Origin: Chondrus crispus
Taxonomy: Eukaryota > Rhodophyta > Florideophyceae > Gigartinales > Gigartinaceae
DNA: 64,000 bases
Direction: 5' to 3'
Assembly: GCF_000350225.1 (NCBI RefSeq)
Contig: NW_005179075.1
Span: forward strand, 1-64,000
The notes beneath the pieces were generated by a model that searched no databases, was not told where the DNA came from, and worked only from the letters and a program-made list of their open reading frames with translations. Shown here piece after piece: positions 1-12,317 of the stretch. Position numbers and translations under genes: made by a program. Position 1 is the first letter of the stretch; every line of letters starts with the position of its first letter.

Positions 1-2290
1 GTAACCAGTGACAATGCCAAGGAGTATATCTCCCATGACCTCCGTGCATACTACGACAACCAACACATTACCCTCCACACCACTATCCCTCACACTCCCC
101 AAGAAAATTCCCTAGCCGAACGTGCCAATCGCACAATATTCGACAATGTCAGAGCTGCCCTGTCCTCCTCGTACATGCCCCCCCAATTTCGGGAACACGC
201 CGCCCGGGACTATATCGACAAATACAACCATACCCCCCACCGCTCCCACAAGCAACTCCCACAAACACTGTGGTCCCGCACACCAGTCACCATCAATACA
301 CTCCTCCCCTTCGTCCAATACGGCTATGTGACAAACCCTGCACCTAAATCCAAACTGCAGGCTCGCTCCCACGTGCACCGCTACCTCTACCGCACAGACC
401 CAACCCACTATGCTACCTGGAACACCACCACAAAAAAAACCGGCCGATGTCGTGCGTCAGACTTTATCCCTTACGACCCCAGCCGCGACCCTGTATCAAC
501 ACAATGGCGCCCTTGCCTCCCCCCACGCGTCAAATCCCACGCCCCACCGGTTCTCCTCAACCACAATCAACACTGTATCACAACCGATGATCATATTGAA
601 CCGCTCATCGCCATGCCCACATTCTGCCTCAACACCCTCAACCCCAACACCGAACACGGCGACGCGGCGACCAACCCGCGCTCTCTCCGCGCCGCACGAC
701 GTGCACCAGACTCCCATCTCTGGGAAGAATCATGGAACTCTGAGCTTCAAAGCTTGGAGAAACACGGCACCCTCTCATACATTCCCAAAACATCCCTCCC
801 ACCAGATGCCACACTACTCCCACTAAGATCCACACTACGCCTCAAACGTGATGAATCCGGCAGCATCATCTCCCGCAAAACCAGATGTATAGTCCGCGGT
901 GACAAGCAGATCCCGCACGTCCACTATGACCCTGACAACATATCCAGCCCTGTCGCGGAACGAGACGCCGTCCGCTGCGCCCTTGCCCTCACCGCCGGAA
1001 CCCCCCTCATGGCCGAACATTGGGACCTCGAATAAGCCTTCCTACACGAACTACTCGGCACTGAAGATACAATCTATGTCCATCAGCCACCCCAATTTGA
1101 CGGGTCATACAAACACCCAGGACATGTCGGAGTACTCACCGGCAACATATATGGCACCAAACAGGCCTGCAAAATATTCACCTCAGGCCTCGCCAGTAAC
1201 CTAAAACTCTAGAACTTCACACGCCTCACCAGTGACAGCTCCACCTTTCTGCTCCTCAATGAACGCAGTTCCCACTTCGTCCTATTTGTCATAACCATCG
1301 ATGACTTTCTTGCCGTCAGCAATCATCGCCTCCTCCTTGACTCCAATCGCGCGAAACTCGCCTCACGCTATACTGTCAAAAACCTCCGGCCAGTCAAGCA
1401 TCTCCTTGGATGGAAAGTGGACCGCACACCCACTTCCGTCTCGATCAGCCAACCCGCCTTCATCATGGACATACTCAAAAGGTTCAAAATGGAGACCTGC
1501 AAGCCCAGCCCCACTCCCTACGACACTACTGTCATCTCTGCCCGCAAAACCGATGAGGCCAAGCTCCCCTCCACCACCCCTTACTCGGCCGCTGTCAGCT
1601 GCCTCCGCTACCTCGCCGACAGCACCCGCCCCGACCTGGCCTTCGTCACGGGCCTCCTCGGCCGGTACTCACACGACCCCTGCCAACGACACTGGCATGC
1701 AGTACAGCGAGTACTCGCTGTAGCGCAGGACTAGTCCTGCGCTACCTTCGGTACACCTCGACACACGGCATCATATACCCCCCCACCCCTCGATGCGTAC
1801 TCGGACTCCGACTTTTCGTCCTGCCTTGACACACGTCGCTCCACATCAGGCTTCGTCGCGCTCTGGCGACAAGGCCCCATTGCCTGGCAATCCAAACGCC
1901 AGAAATTCGTTGCATCCTCAACATGGGAGGCAGAATACATCTCTGCCTTCCACGAATCTCAACACACGAACTGCCTGCGCAACCTCCTACGTGACTTCCG
2001 CGCCCTCGATCCCTCCATACCAACTCCCCTCCACATAGACAATGCCGGCACCATCACCACGGCCAAACCTCCACACCCAACGCCCAAATCGAAGCACGTC
2101 GACGTGAAATACCACTACGCCAATGAACAAGTGCTCCGACGCCGCATTGCCCCCGTGAAGATACCATCGCGAGACAATCCCGCAGGATGCCTCGCGAAAC
2201 GCCTCAAACCTACGATATTTGAGCACCAACTCTCCACGCTCCGGCTCACCGCAACACCATCATCAAGCGCGGTGACTGTCGTATCTTAAT
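1..2290 (+). mobile_element. Ty1/copia retrotransposon fragment, truncated by the window edge
   Basis: Fossil LTR-retrotransposon polyprotein in copia order. The end of the integrase core lies at about 1-500 (an AERANRTI-type motif near 117), reverse transcriptase at about 720-1700 (near the end, the YLADSTRPDLAF signature), and RNase H at about 1795-2230 (a STSGFVALW-type stretch followed by the SSTWEAEY motif). Integrase before reverse transcriptase is the copia arrangement. It is broken, with several breaks, so it looks old. No 3' LTR could be delimited downstream; the 5' part lies outside the window. Confidence 0.9.
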
Positions 2291-4070
2291 TTTTCCCGCT
2301 TGATGCCGCCACCGATCACGCTCCACTCCTTGTCGTATCTTACACGTGTACATAGCTCCACCGGTACTTAACACCGCCGTCGCTCCTCCCACAGTAAACA
2401 CGACCAAGTTCTTGAGTCTCTCCTACAAGGACGGTGATAGTGTTTATCTTGCAAAACAGCTGACCCAGTGATCTCATATTCTTGAATGCTACTGTTTCAT
2501 TCAGTCAATTTAGAGCCCTCCGCGACCAGTGGGAAGACTCACCCCCTCCCTTCTCGATTAAAGCCCAAATTTGCCTTTTTTAAACGCAACCTACGCCCTT
2601 TCATGATCTCTTCCCACACCATATTCTTTTTCTCCCCATCTGGCTTTGTGCGTGGAACACTTCCATATCTAATTGTGGCTAAAAAGTGGTCCACGAATTT
2701 TACGAGGCCTTCTTCATCACTTTTTGAGCCACGTTATCATCTTCCGTAACATTTCCTCACCTTTCTGGATCTTCTGACACTTTGAACCAAAAGGCTACCC
2801 ACTTCCACGCATTCCATCTGTGACAGATTCATTACAGCTAGCTACAGCATCGTCCTGGGTTGACGCGTCTTCCTCTTGACTAGCCCGCTATGCTCACACT
2901 GGACGGCTTTGATTTCCTGATGACTAACTTGATGGTCCTTCGTAAACGTGATTGAACTTTGACAGTGTTCGAGCGTAACCATCTGCGTCAATTTGTGGCG
3001 CTGCGATGGTTCTCGTTCCACTCTCGACACATGAAACACTCCAAAGGGACACTAGTGGTATCTCATCTTCATATCTTCGGAATTACAGTATCTCTTGTTG
3101 GGTGCTGCTAACGGTTTTTGCATACAGATGAATCTGCAAATATTTTCCGCGGTTTTGACCAAATTGTTGAAACCATCCCAGAATGTTTCACAAATTTTAT
3201 TCAAACACGGCTCGGGACTGTTTCACTCAGGCCTCGGGGATCTTCACATCTCAGAGTTTACGCCTGGAGAGAAGTTCGCAATTGTTGCGAAAAATTTGCT
3301 CATGACCGTTGCAGAATTCCGTATCGAAATTTCAGTTGTGAAAAGCTATAGAAGAATTTACGCTAAGAAAGTTGTAACTGAAGTTGTGAGTATTATCTGA
3401 AGCCCTTCTATAGTCTTACTCGACCCGATTGTCCATGCGCAATTTCACTACCGTAACCAGTGGTAAGGAATGCCATTACACGCAAAAGGCGATTGCCAAA
3501 CGGGCGAATACTCTCAGCATTGCTTTGTGTTCCTTTGCTAAACGGTGTCAGCAACATCCTACATCGCTTTTCTCATCCTCCACCCTCATCTCTTTCATCG
3601 CTTCAAAGCTCCGAGCCGAACAAACCGGATTAAAAAGTCTATCTCAAAAAGCAATTGTATTAACGTTTCGCAAATTTCCGTCCTCCTCAGTTGTGCTAGC
3701 GATTCGGATTGCATTTCATACTTTCGCTTTAACAACTGAAATGTTTTAAGGATGATGTATGTAATGGCGGGACCGAGTTGAAAGGCATGTATTACTCGTA
3801 ATGGATACTCCATGTCACCCAATATATCTACTTTCCTTGTTATTCGACGCCTTATCACGCCATCAAGATGGAAGGCAGGGTCTTATTTATGACTATTCTT
3901 TTACACACTTTAGAAAGTCGTATTCAGTTCTTTTGAGCCAGGAATCAGTCACATTTAGTCACACTACTTGGATGCTTCGACTATCTCTTAAGCCATTTTG
4001 TCTGCAAGCGACGAAACGTTTGCCCCCTTGGGTGCAGCAGTCCATTTTGTAGTATATTTTTGTTCAGTGC
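2291..4070. other. Gene-free AT-rich interval
   Basis: About 1.8 kb of AT-richer sequence after the copia fragment. Only short open frames occur, none with recognisable domains. The first 150 bases may be the tail of the copia element. It ends at the target duplication AGTGC (4066-4070) of the next LTR. Confidence 0.5.
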
Positions 4071-4718
4071 TGTCGCATAATCACCCCCACGCGGAGGAGG
4101 GGTGTTCGCAGCTGTTCGACTGAAGACCCCGAATCGACGGTACTGAGGGTATTGAACCACCCAACGCCACCAGACACGGGCCGGTAGCGGGTGGTATAGC
4201 GGTGTCGGAGTTGGAACACCACACGGGCGAGTGGATCGACATCTCGACGCCCCGGATCAGTACCGGATGAGTATCCGGTACTGACGGACGGAGACAGATC
4301 CGAGCTCGTCGACGTGTCGTGCGTGTTCTATCTATCCGCGCGGTGGCTTGTAACTGTCGCAGGTCGTCGGAGCGGCGGTTAGAATAAGCTGAAGAGAAGA
4401 CTGTCGGTGGATGGTTGCCTACCTTGGTCCCCTCCTGCCGGCGGTCTCTCCGTATACTTTATTTATTGTACAAGTTAATGTAGTGCACTACAGTACAGTA
4501 CGGACGGTACTGTAGTGGTACTGTAGACATTGCGGGCCGTCCCGCACTGTGACGCTGTCAGCCGTTGGGGCTGATAGCCCACTTGTAGTCAACGTGTGGC
4601 ACACGTGTTGGTGCGAGCACGCTGTAATATGTGCACGCGCGCACGCTGTAAGGTTCGTACCTTACAGCGGTAGATCTAATTCTAAATCTAATATAAAGAC
4701 GTAGGTAGTTATGCTACA
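4071..4718 (-). repeat. Solo LTR, palindrome-rich family P, with target duplication
   Basis: This 648-bp sequence starts TGTCGCATAA and ends TTATGCTACA on the + strand, giving TG...CA ends with a near-perfect terminal inverted repeat. It is flanked by the 5-bp direct repeat AGTGC at 4066-4070 and 4719-4723, as for a retroviral-type integration. It is the reverse complement of the LTRs at 6769-7411, 9954-10594 and 23701-24312. Internally it holds several hairpins, including one around 4650-4670 with CTGTAAGG/CCTTACAG arms. No internal region is attached, so it is a solo LTR. Confidence 0.85.
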
Positions 4719-4743
4719 AGTGCGTTTCAAACGTAGATGCAAA

Positions 4744-5034
4744 TCATTGCTGTTTTTTCAGGGTGCTGGTGAGTGGGAACCGGCTTCGATTGCCTTCACG
4801 CCTGCCCAATTCGCTAAACCGTCTTTCCGCTGGGTCCGAGGAAGCCTTGGGAGACAATGTGGCACGAGCAACCGTACTTATAGAGATGGGGCTGATTATT
4901 GTTTGAGTTTCGTTAGCATCCTTCCAATACATCAGTGGGGCACTTGGGTCTCCTGTACCTTTATGTGAGAGCGCTACTCGCATCTCCTGAGGAAAAAGAC
5001 TGAGCACGACCTCCGCGCTATTAGAAGAAGCCAA
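4744..5034 (-). pseudogene. hAT transposase C-terminal dimerisation domain, remnant
   Basis: The minus-strand frame contains PLMYWKDANETQTIISP, then ISTVARATLSPKASSDPAERR and FSELGRREGNRSR. This matches the hAT dimerisation region (YW...P.l..iA...L..pas....ER.FS..G.....R). Only the last ~75 residues resemble the family; the first ~20 residues of the open frame may be unrelated. The catalytic RNase-H fold and zinc finger are absent, so this is a decayed tail. The solo LTR at 4071-4718 lies just beyond its stop codon and may have inserted into the old 3' untranslated part. Confidence 0.75.
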
Positions 5035-6768
5035 CGTCTCCCACCTTCGAGAGACGTCTTTGACTGTACCCGTTGTACAGTTGAGGCCGCGGTAAGTTCA
5101 CGCTCTTCAACTTGACGTGTGGGAAAATTCGTTGACCGCGACCACCTCAAGGCTTCGCTTGAAGAGTCTAAATGACGCGAAACGCCCGGGGTGCAGCTCG
5201 CGCAGAGACGCGGCGCAAGCAGGCGGAAGAGGGCCAGCTCGGGGTGATGGTACCAACAAACACGGGTCGCCCAGCATCGCAGACCGCACGACAACGCACT
5301 TCCGCGGAGGTACACACTACGCGCGACGGGCACCTGAGTATATCGAGCTACATGTCCCGGCTAGGGGGTAGAGCTCGACATCAGGGTGGCTTGCTCGGGA
5401 CATAGTAGAGAGATGTGTTGAGGAAATGGGTCATGCTCTTCGCGGCATGATTAAGAGGAACACACAATGAATCAAAAGTCAACGAAGTGTGTCTCGTGTA
5501 CTACTTTGGGTGGATTCACGCCGCCATTGGAGGAAGACCGGTCTGTACTGTAGTACGAAACGCGCCAGAAGATGCTCTTCCTGAAGCGGCCGGCAAGGTT
5601 GGCAGCGGATACATACCCCGGCTTGTGTCGAGGCCGCGGACGGGGCGACCCTCGGGAAGGCCAAGACGATAACGCGACGCCCCTACATGCGCGCGAGTGG
5701 CACTATAGAGGCGGTCCCCACGATGCATGAACCGCACGCAACACCTGGTAGACCTCACTCGGTGAGGCATTCACCTCCTTGAGGCGGGCCGCTAACCCGA
5801 AGCGACTTACGAGGGAAGGTCAGAAAAGTGACTCAGAGTACGAGTGAGACGACGATGCAGGATCGCGCACGCCGGGGAGATCTGGCGTTTCTTGTACGCA
5901 GGAGACTGACAAACTGGCGGAATGCGCGGACCCGCCTACACGCGAAAGAATTTGGTCTGGGCATTGCCACACACCCCTCACACACAGTGCTGCGAATTTT
6001 TGGCAAAAAAAGTTTTTCGCGGGAAACATTTTTGGGCAATTTTTTGGGCAATTTGATGAAGGACGCGCGCCGCCGCGTCGTAGACGCAGCTCGAAACGGG
6101 GACGGACGGACACGATGGCATACAGTAGGCCCGGCCCTTCGTGGACGGCGAACGCAGCAAAAAAAAGTCTCGCGCACGGGCTCTGGAAAGGCAAACTCAC
6201 GAACCGAAGCGCGTCAACCCTACGTGTACGCGTATCCTTCCCACGCGCGGGGGGACGCGCGGTCCTACTGGCCACGCGGCAAGGGCAGAGGCGCAGGATG
6301 GTATAAATTGCGAAGAAAGCGAACGGCGAAAGTCCTGGTGGAGTCGACAGTAAGGCGACGTTCGCTGCCCGCCCCAATGGGACGTGACGTAGGTCACTCA
6401 ACTGCAGAGGTAAGCTGGTCCGCCGACGGCAAGAGAGTACCCCGCGTACAAGGGATACGCTGACACAAGGCGTCGCATGTCGCGGACGAGGTGCAGGCGC
6501 AATTAGCCGGCGCGCACGAAGGTTCGGTCGTTCGCGCTGCGAGACGTGAGTCAGCACGAGGTGAATGGGCAGCGACGGAGGCAGCAGCCCCGGCGGACGT
6601 TCAAGGGGACGGCGGCTTTACGGTACAGCTCGGATGCATGTGTTGGGCTGAGAGAGTTGAGACGAGCGCTGCGCAGGGCAAAAGAGACGAGGCGGACGTA
6701 TCGATGAAGGGAAAGGACCCCCCACTCGCGCACGTGAACGCGGACGTTCACGCTTAAGAAGGGGGCCG
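5035..6768. other. GC-rich, gene-free interval ending in a chromovirus 3' tail
   Basis: No gene is supported; long frames on both strands are GC-rich shadows. The last 40 bases (a CGCGGACGTTCACGC stretch followed by a purine run at about 6755-6768, directly before a family P LTR) match the arrangement just outside the chromovirus at 14460-14500. This suggests that 6730-6768 is the 3' end of an eroded chromovirus whose 3' LTR is 6769-7411. A local direct repeat, TTTTTGGGCAATTTTTTGGG, lies near 6029-6052. Confidence 0.45.
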
Positions 6769-7411
6769 TGAAGCATAACCGCCGACTACTGTACTATATA
6801 TTAGATTCAGAATTAGATCTAACGCTGTAAGGTACGGACCTTACAGCGTGCGCGCGCATACCTTACAGCGCGCGCGCACCAACACGTGTACCTCACGTGT
6901 AGCACACGTGTGCTGTCAGCCCCGACCGCTGACAGCGTTACAGTGCGGGCCGGCCCGCACTGTCTACAGTAAGCCGACTACAGTACAGTCCGTACTGTAC
7001 TGTACAGAGTTAATTAACTTGTACAATACATATAGGGAGCGACCGCCGGCGGAGGGGACCAAGCTAGGCAACCCTCCACCAACGGTCTACCTCCCAGCTT
7101 ACTCTTAACTTTCGCCCGACTGACCCGCGACCGTTAAGTAGCCACCGCTCGGGTACTGGACGGGCGCGACCGCCGGCGAGCTCGGATCCGCCTCTGCCCG
7201 TCAGTACCAGATCGTCAACCGGTACTGCTCCGGGGTGTCGAGTCGTCGATCCGCTCGCCTGCGCGCGCGTCCCCGCCGACACCGCTCTACCCACCGCTGC
7301 CGGCCCGTACCAGGTGGCGTTGGTTCGTCCAAGACCCTCGGTACCGCCGATCCGGGGGTCTTCGCGCCGAACGCCGCAAACACCCCTCCGTGTGGGGGTG
7401 TTTATGCGACA
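6769..7411 (+). repeat. LTR, family P, + orientation
   Basis: The 643-bp LTR begins TGAAGCATAACC and ends TTTATGCGACA. It shows the family's row of palindromes clearly: arms CGCTGTAAGGT/ACCTTACAGCG at 6823-6848, CTGTCAGC/GCTGACAG at 6913-6935, a perfect 22-bp palindrome at 6941-6962, and ACAGTACAGT/ACTGTACTGT at 6980-7003. No flanking 5-bp duplication is visible. The purine tract just upstream suggests it was the 3' LTR of a Ty3/gypsy element now largely lost to its left. Confidence 0.8.
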
Positions 7412-7431
7412 ACATGCAGTACGGCCGGGCA

Positions 7432-9490
7432 CGTTAGAAGTCGATGCCGCCGGCACCGCGGCCTTGCAACAAGTGCGGTACCCTCAAACACAAACACAGC
7501 TGAGGAGCTTGCTCGGCTTGTGTAACATGTATCGAATATTTGTCCCACAGTACGCAAAAATCCCGCATCCGTTAAACCAACTGCTGAAGAAGGGACAACC
7601 GGTCCAAATCGCAGAGTTCAAGGAACCGTGCGAGGCAGCTTTCCATATGCTAAAGGACGCCATTCTAGCACCACCGGTGCTGGCGTTGCCAAGGAAGGAC
7701 TTCCCGTATTCAGTGGACACCGATGCGAGCAATTATCAGATTAAGGCCGCGCTTTTTCAAATGCATCCTGATGCACAGCGTAAACCCATCGGGTTCTTTT
7801 CGAGAACGCTGGCTGCTGCCGAAAGGAATTATTCTGTATCCGAAAAAGAATGTTTGGCGGTCATTTGGGCCATCCAGACCTTGAGACCGTATTTATACGG
7901 GGAGCACTTCATAGTGCATACCGACCACTCCTCGTTGAGGTGGTTCATGAATGTAACGGACCCTAGTGGACGTTTAATCCGATGGAGGCTACGCCTCTCG
8001 GAATTTGATTTTGAGATCAAATACAAGAAAGGAAAGTTCAGCACGCAAGCGGACGCGTAGTCCAGATTGTTGACCAAGGGCGAAACTAGCAACGACGTCG
8101 ACGAGGAGATACCATGTTTCATGTTCGAACAAGTGGAAGCCCTGGAGGACGAAGGCGAAGACTCTGAGCGGTTAGACGACCTCCTCGCTCTTGAAGGGGG
8201 GGCCGCCTCGGATCGTCTCGATCAATTCCAAGCCATCGCTCCGGAGGAGCTTCTACGGGAGCAGGACGTCGACCCTTCCTGTGTTCGAACGAAGGAGGAA
8301 ATGGAAGAACGAAGTCGTTCACAACGGAGGCCGAGGAATTTGAAAAAAATTTATGTCGAACCTCTGCGGAGTTAGTACAAGTGGTAATACCACAATACCA
8401 CTGAAGGACCGTGTCCTAGGGTTGAGCCACTATGCTAAATTAGCAGGGCACCCAGGAGGCAGGAAACTGTATAAGACCTTGAGAAGATCGTTTTATTGGC
8501 CTACAATGGCGCTGGATTGCTACGCGGTAGCCAGTAATTGAGCAGATTGCGCGCGAGAAAGAGTGAAGCTCAGGAAAAACGCGAAGGAGATGCAGCTGCT
8601 CACGCCGAACGCTCCATTGGAATTTGTCGGGACTGATATACTCGGAGAGCTCATCACCACAAGTCGGGGCAATCGGTACATTTTAGTGATCAGCGACCGC
8701 TATTCGGAGTTGGTACGGGCCGTACCGTTGAAGAAGATTTCCGCCGCGCACATTGCGCAGGCCTTTGTACACAACTGGGTTTTCAGTTATGGACCCCGGT
8801 GAAGCTGCTGTCCGACAATGGGATGCAGTTCACAGCCATGTACTTCCAGAATATTTGCCGAATTCTTGGCATCAGGAATGTCTTTACAACTACCTACCAC
8901 CCACAAGCCAACGGCCAAGTTGAGAGATTTAATCGGACTATATTGTCCGCGCTACGGGAGTATATCGGAGACCATCCGAAGGATTAGGACTTGTTTAGCG
9001 ACGCGGTGACGTTCGCCTACAACACACCAGTTCATTGAACTACGAACATCGCCCCATTTGAGCTGGTATTAGCTCGGGCACCGAGAAGCCTTGCGCTACA
9101 GCCGCAATCTCATTTGGAACAATTTGGATCCCCGAGAGCCTATTATCTAAAATGGCAATCATGGTGGAAGAGTCTGATGAAGACCGCGGACAGGAGCCTA
9201 CGCAAGGAACAGGCGAGATTTAAGCGGAATTTCGATGCGAGACTTCGCAAGCCGAAGTACGACATACCCGTGGGGCCCTACGTGTTCTTTCGAAAGGAGC
9301 AAGGTGCGGCTACGGAACCGAAGCATAAGCTGGCACAAGTGGCCACGGGTCCGTATGCAGTCAAGCAGTCAGACAGGAATACGTTTGTCATCGCCATTGG
9401 CGATCAAGACGAACGCGTTTCGCGAGATCGAGTAGAACTGGCCCCAAGTCCGATAGAACAAGCGCCCACATCAGGTCTACATCAGGCCCT
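7432..9490 (+). mobile_element. Ty3/gypsy pol fragment
   Basis: Fossil gypsy-type pol. The end of reverse transcriptase and RNase H lie at about 7480-8060 (motifs VDTDASNYQIKAALFQ and YSVSEKECLAVIWAI), the integrase HHCC-type region at about 8400-8545, the integrase core at about 8600-8990 (YHPQANGQVERFNRTI), and the integrase C-terminal tail to about 9490. RT/RNase H before integrase is the gypsy order. It is broken with roughly half a dozen breaks, and gag, protease and most of RT are absent. It sits between a + LTR and a - LTR of family P, so it is not a simple LTR-bounded copy. Confidence 0.9.
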
Positions 9491-9498
9491 ACAGTACC

Positions 9499-10791
9499 GG
9501 GAGGGGTGTATTCGCAGTTCAGGGAGAGACCCTGGAGGGCGAGAAGACGGGGAAGCAGGACGCCAGCTACCGAGACCGGACAGCGGGCCCGGGTGGCGTG
9601 GTAGAGCGGGGACGGTTGAGGACGCGCGCATGCGAGGGCCGATCTACGGCTCGACGCCCGGGAGCAGCGCTGGGTAACGATCCAGCGCTGGCGGGCGGAG
9701 CCGCATATAGGCTCGCGGTCGTGCGGGCGCGTCCTCTACCAGCTTCGGTCCCTTCTAACGCCCACTGAACGGGACGCAAGCGTTTATAATAAGCTGGGAG
9801 TCGCACCTTGGTCGACGGTGGTGGACAAGTCCGTGCTTGTCCCCCTCACCGCAGCCGGTCCGCTCCATATTTAATATAAAAGTAATGTAACGTAACACTA
9901 CAGTACCTTGGTACTATACTCTAATATTGTCAGCTGTGTCGAGGCTGACAGTATGTAGTATAACTCCCCTGAGGGCTTTTAATTAGATTAGATCAACAAC
10001 AGGATCCAATACTGTAGAGCCCGAAGCTCTACAGTGCTACCGCGCGTGGCCACGGCGCACGCGTGCACACCGGTACCCGTGTACGCGCGTGACGGAAGTG
10101 CGCGCACACACGTGTATTGTCAGCCTCGATGGCTGACAGTATTTCAGTACGGTCCGATCTGTAATACAGTACTGTTATTGTAGATTGTTTTGTATATTAA
10201 ATATGGAGCGGACCGGCGGCGGTGGAGGAGAGACAAGCACGGACTTGTCACCCACCGACCGTCAAGGTCCGACTTCCCGCTTATTCTAAGGTAACGCTCG
10301 CTAATTACCTTAGAGCGGCCCCGAGCGCGGGTTGAGGACGCGCGCGACACCCCCACGAGCCGGATCTGCCTCCGCCCGTCGGTACTGGATCGTTACCCAG
10401 CACTGCGCCGTGGCGTCGAGGCGTCGAACCGCTCGCGCGTGCCCTCGTCCTCCCTGTTCCCGCTCTACCAAGTTACCTGGGCCCGCTGCCCGGTGTAGTT
10501 AGCTGATGTCCTGCTTCTCCCGTCTTCTCGCCCTCCTCCAGGTTCTCGGTCGAACTGCGCATGCATCCCTCTCGCTGGGGGTGTTTATGCTACACAGAAC
10601 ACGTCGTACCCGTGTGGGCGCGGGCTTCGCTCGCGCTCGATACACGTTTGCACGTGTATGCGCCTGTCCCTCGTACCCGTCGTGTACACGTGTACACGCG
10701 CGGTGGTACTATAGAGCGTTGGGCTCTACAGTATCTGATTCTCGATGTTGATCGAATCTAACTAAAAGCCCCCAGCGGGAGTTATACTACA
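9499..10791 (-). repeat. LTR, family P, minus orientation, split by a nested LTR
   Basis: Reverse-complement family P sequence occurs at about 9499-9953 and resumes at 10595-10791, ending in TTATACTACA. The 641-bp LTR at 9954-10594 lies between the two parts. The left end lacks roughly the last 28 bases compared with 4071-4718, where it joins the pol fragment. Confidence 0.75.
9954..10594 (+). repeat. Solo LTR, family P, nested in another family P LTR
   Basis: The 641-bp LTR starts TGTAGTATAACTCC and ends GTTTATGCTACA. It is flanked by CAGTA on the left (9949-9953) and CAGAA on the right (10595-10599), a target duplication with one mismatch. Hairpins include CTGTAGAG/CTCTACAG near 10015-10035 and TGTCAGCC/GGCTGACA near 10118-10139. 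It inserted into an older LTR of its own family in the opposite orientation. Confidence 0.8.
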
Positions 10792-11200
10792 CTGCGGTTG
10801 CAAAAGCATTGAACATCGACAGTGACGATCTGCCGATACTTTCTGAGGACCATCGCGACGTCCTTGCAGAGTTATCACGGTACTTGCAGAAGTTCGCCGA
10901 GTTGCTCGCTAGTTGGCAGCATATTGCAAGGTGACGATGTCACGGGCTCCACGATTGCTACGAGAACTTCATGAGACCTTACTGATTATGGGGGGTGACA
11001 TGCCGCCAGCGGGTTCAGCAGCACAGGCAGTCTACAACACAGAGCTCTTAGATTCGGCGGACTTACTCTAAGTCGCTGCGTTGCCGACGCATCCTAGGAA
11101 TGCATCTGCAGACAAGTCGAGGGAAGAAGCGCACTTAATAAGATTGAAAAAGAATCACTCGAAATCCATGGCTAAGAGACTAGCAGACCGCATTACTGCG
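10792..11200. other. Short relic interval between two LTRs
   Basis: The stretch between the two LTRs reads like decayed coding DNA on the + strand (for example LSEDHRDVLAELSRYLQK near 10838), without a recognisable family. It ends in CTGCG, the target duplication of the following LTR. Confidence 0.35.
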
Positions 11201-12317
11201 TGTAGTGCAATGTGCCTGTCGGGCCGGAACCAGGGTCCAACGGTCCAGCAACAACACAATCAACAACCAACAAGAGTTTCCGACGGCACAGCCCTACGGA
11301 GTGTCCGATTCTCCCTTTCCCTTTAAGTGGGTTTGCGGCCCACAGTAGCTCAAATCCCTGATAGGGGGGCAAAAGGAAGATGCCCGGCCTGGGATGAATG
11401 GTGGTAGAGTCTTGTACAGGCAGCTGCTCGGCGAGTTCGGGGCGGCGATTAAGAAGCCGAGCCCGATGGGTCGTAAAGCCAATGCTCGCTGAGCGCCTGG
11501 TACACCTTATACCCTTGATAAGGTCTTCGACGGGGGCGTCGCAACGCAGCCAGACGGGAATTAGCAAACACGTAGCAGCGCTACACCTCCGTACTGCCCG
11601 ATGGCAAAGTACCGACACCGGAACGGTCGCAACCTGTATCCGATGGAACCAACACTGTCCTGTATACACAACAGGACCTTCGAGGGAGACGTCGTCGCAA
11701 CAGCCTCCGTCGGGGGACGCAAACAAGTAGCAGCGCTACACCCACGTGTCGCCCGATAGCTAAGACACCTACACCGGTCCGGTTGCAACAAAAGCCGATG
11801 GCACCAACAACAAACAAAAGAACCAACACAAGAGCCCGATGACTCCAGTCGTCACAATGTGGATGCAATCAGGCATTGTGGAACCAACACAAGGTATGGG
11901 AATAGAAATAGAGATAGAAATAGAAATGGAGAGGTGAAATAAAGGAAAAGGAAAGGGAACCCCGGAGTGCAAAGGATAACGTAATCTGTGGTAAAAGGGA
12001 GCGTCTTGGGAAAGACGGACTTCGACCAAGTCGATATTCAACTCTGGCAACTCGGGTTACCTTTACTGACTTGGTGGTCAGAGGGCTAAGGTATATATCG
12101 CCCCGCCGGAGCCACTACAGTAGCTCGCGGTGCTAGATCCTAGATCTAATCTAGTGTCAGCAAAAGTATTGCCAACAAATTAACTAAATAAAATAAATTA
12201 ATTAAAAATTGAAATTGTGCAATTATTCACACGTGTGTTCCCCAACCCGGACTACTTTTCATATCCAAATATTTTCCTTTCTTTTCACCCCCCCGTAGAC
12301 CTTCATATTGCACTACA
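11201..12317 (-). repeat. Solo LTR, family Q, full length with target duplication
   Basis: The 1117-bp sequence starts TGTAGTGCAAT and ends ATTGCACTACA. It is flanked by the direct repeat CTGCG at 11196-11200 and 12318-12322. It is the reverse complement of 19999-21062 and 22805-23700. It carries a TATA-like GGTATATATCG near 12090 (minus-strand sense) and internal repeats of about 150 bp that share TAGCAGCGCTAC and GTCGTCGCAAC-type blocks. TG/CA ends, a 5-bp duplication and no coding capacity fit a solo LTR better than a DNA transposon. Confidence 0.85.

Noticed and set aside
5820-6557. A 245-codon minus-strand open frame, with a 211-codon frame on the other strand
   Set aside because: Composition is GC-driven low complexity, the two overlap each other, and no domain is recognisable.
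11201-12317. Family Q repeats as DNA transposons, because of inverted ends TGTAGTGCAA/TTGCACTACA
   Set aside because: TG...CA ends, 5-bp duplications, about 1.1 kb length and a TATA-like site fit solo LTRs better; no transposase is linked.
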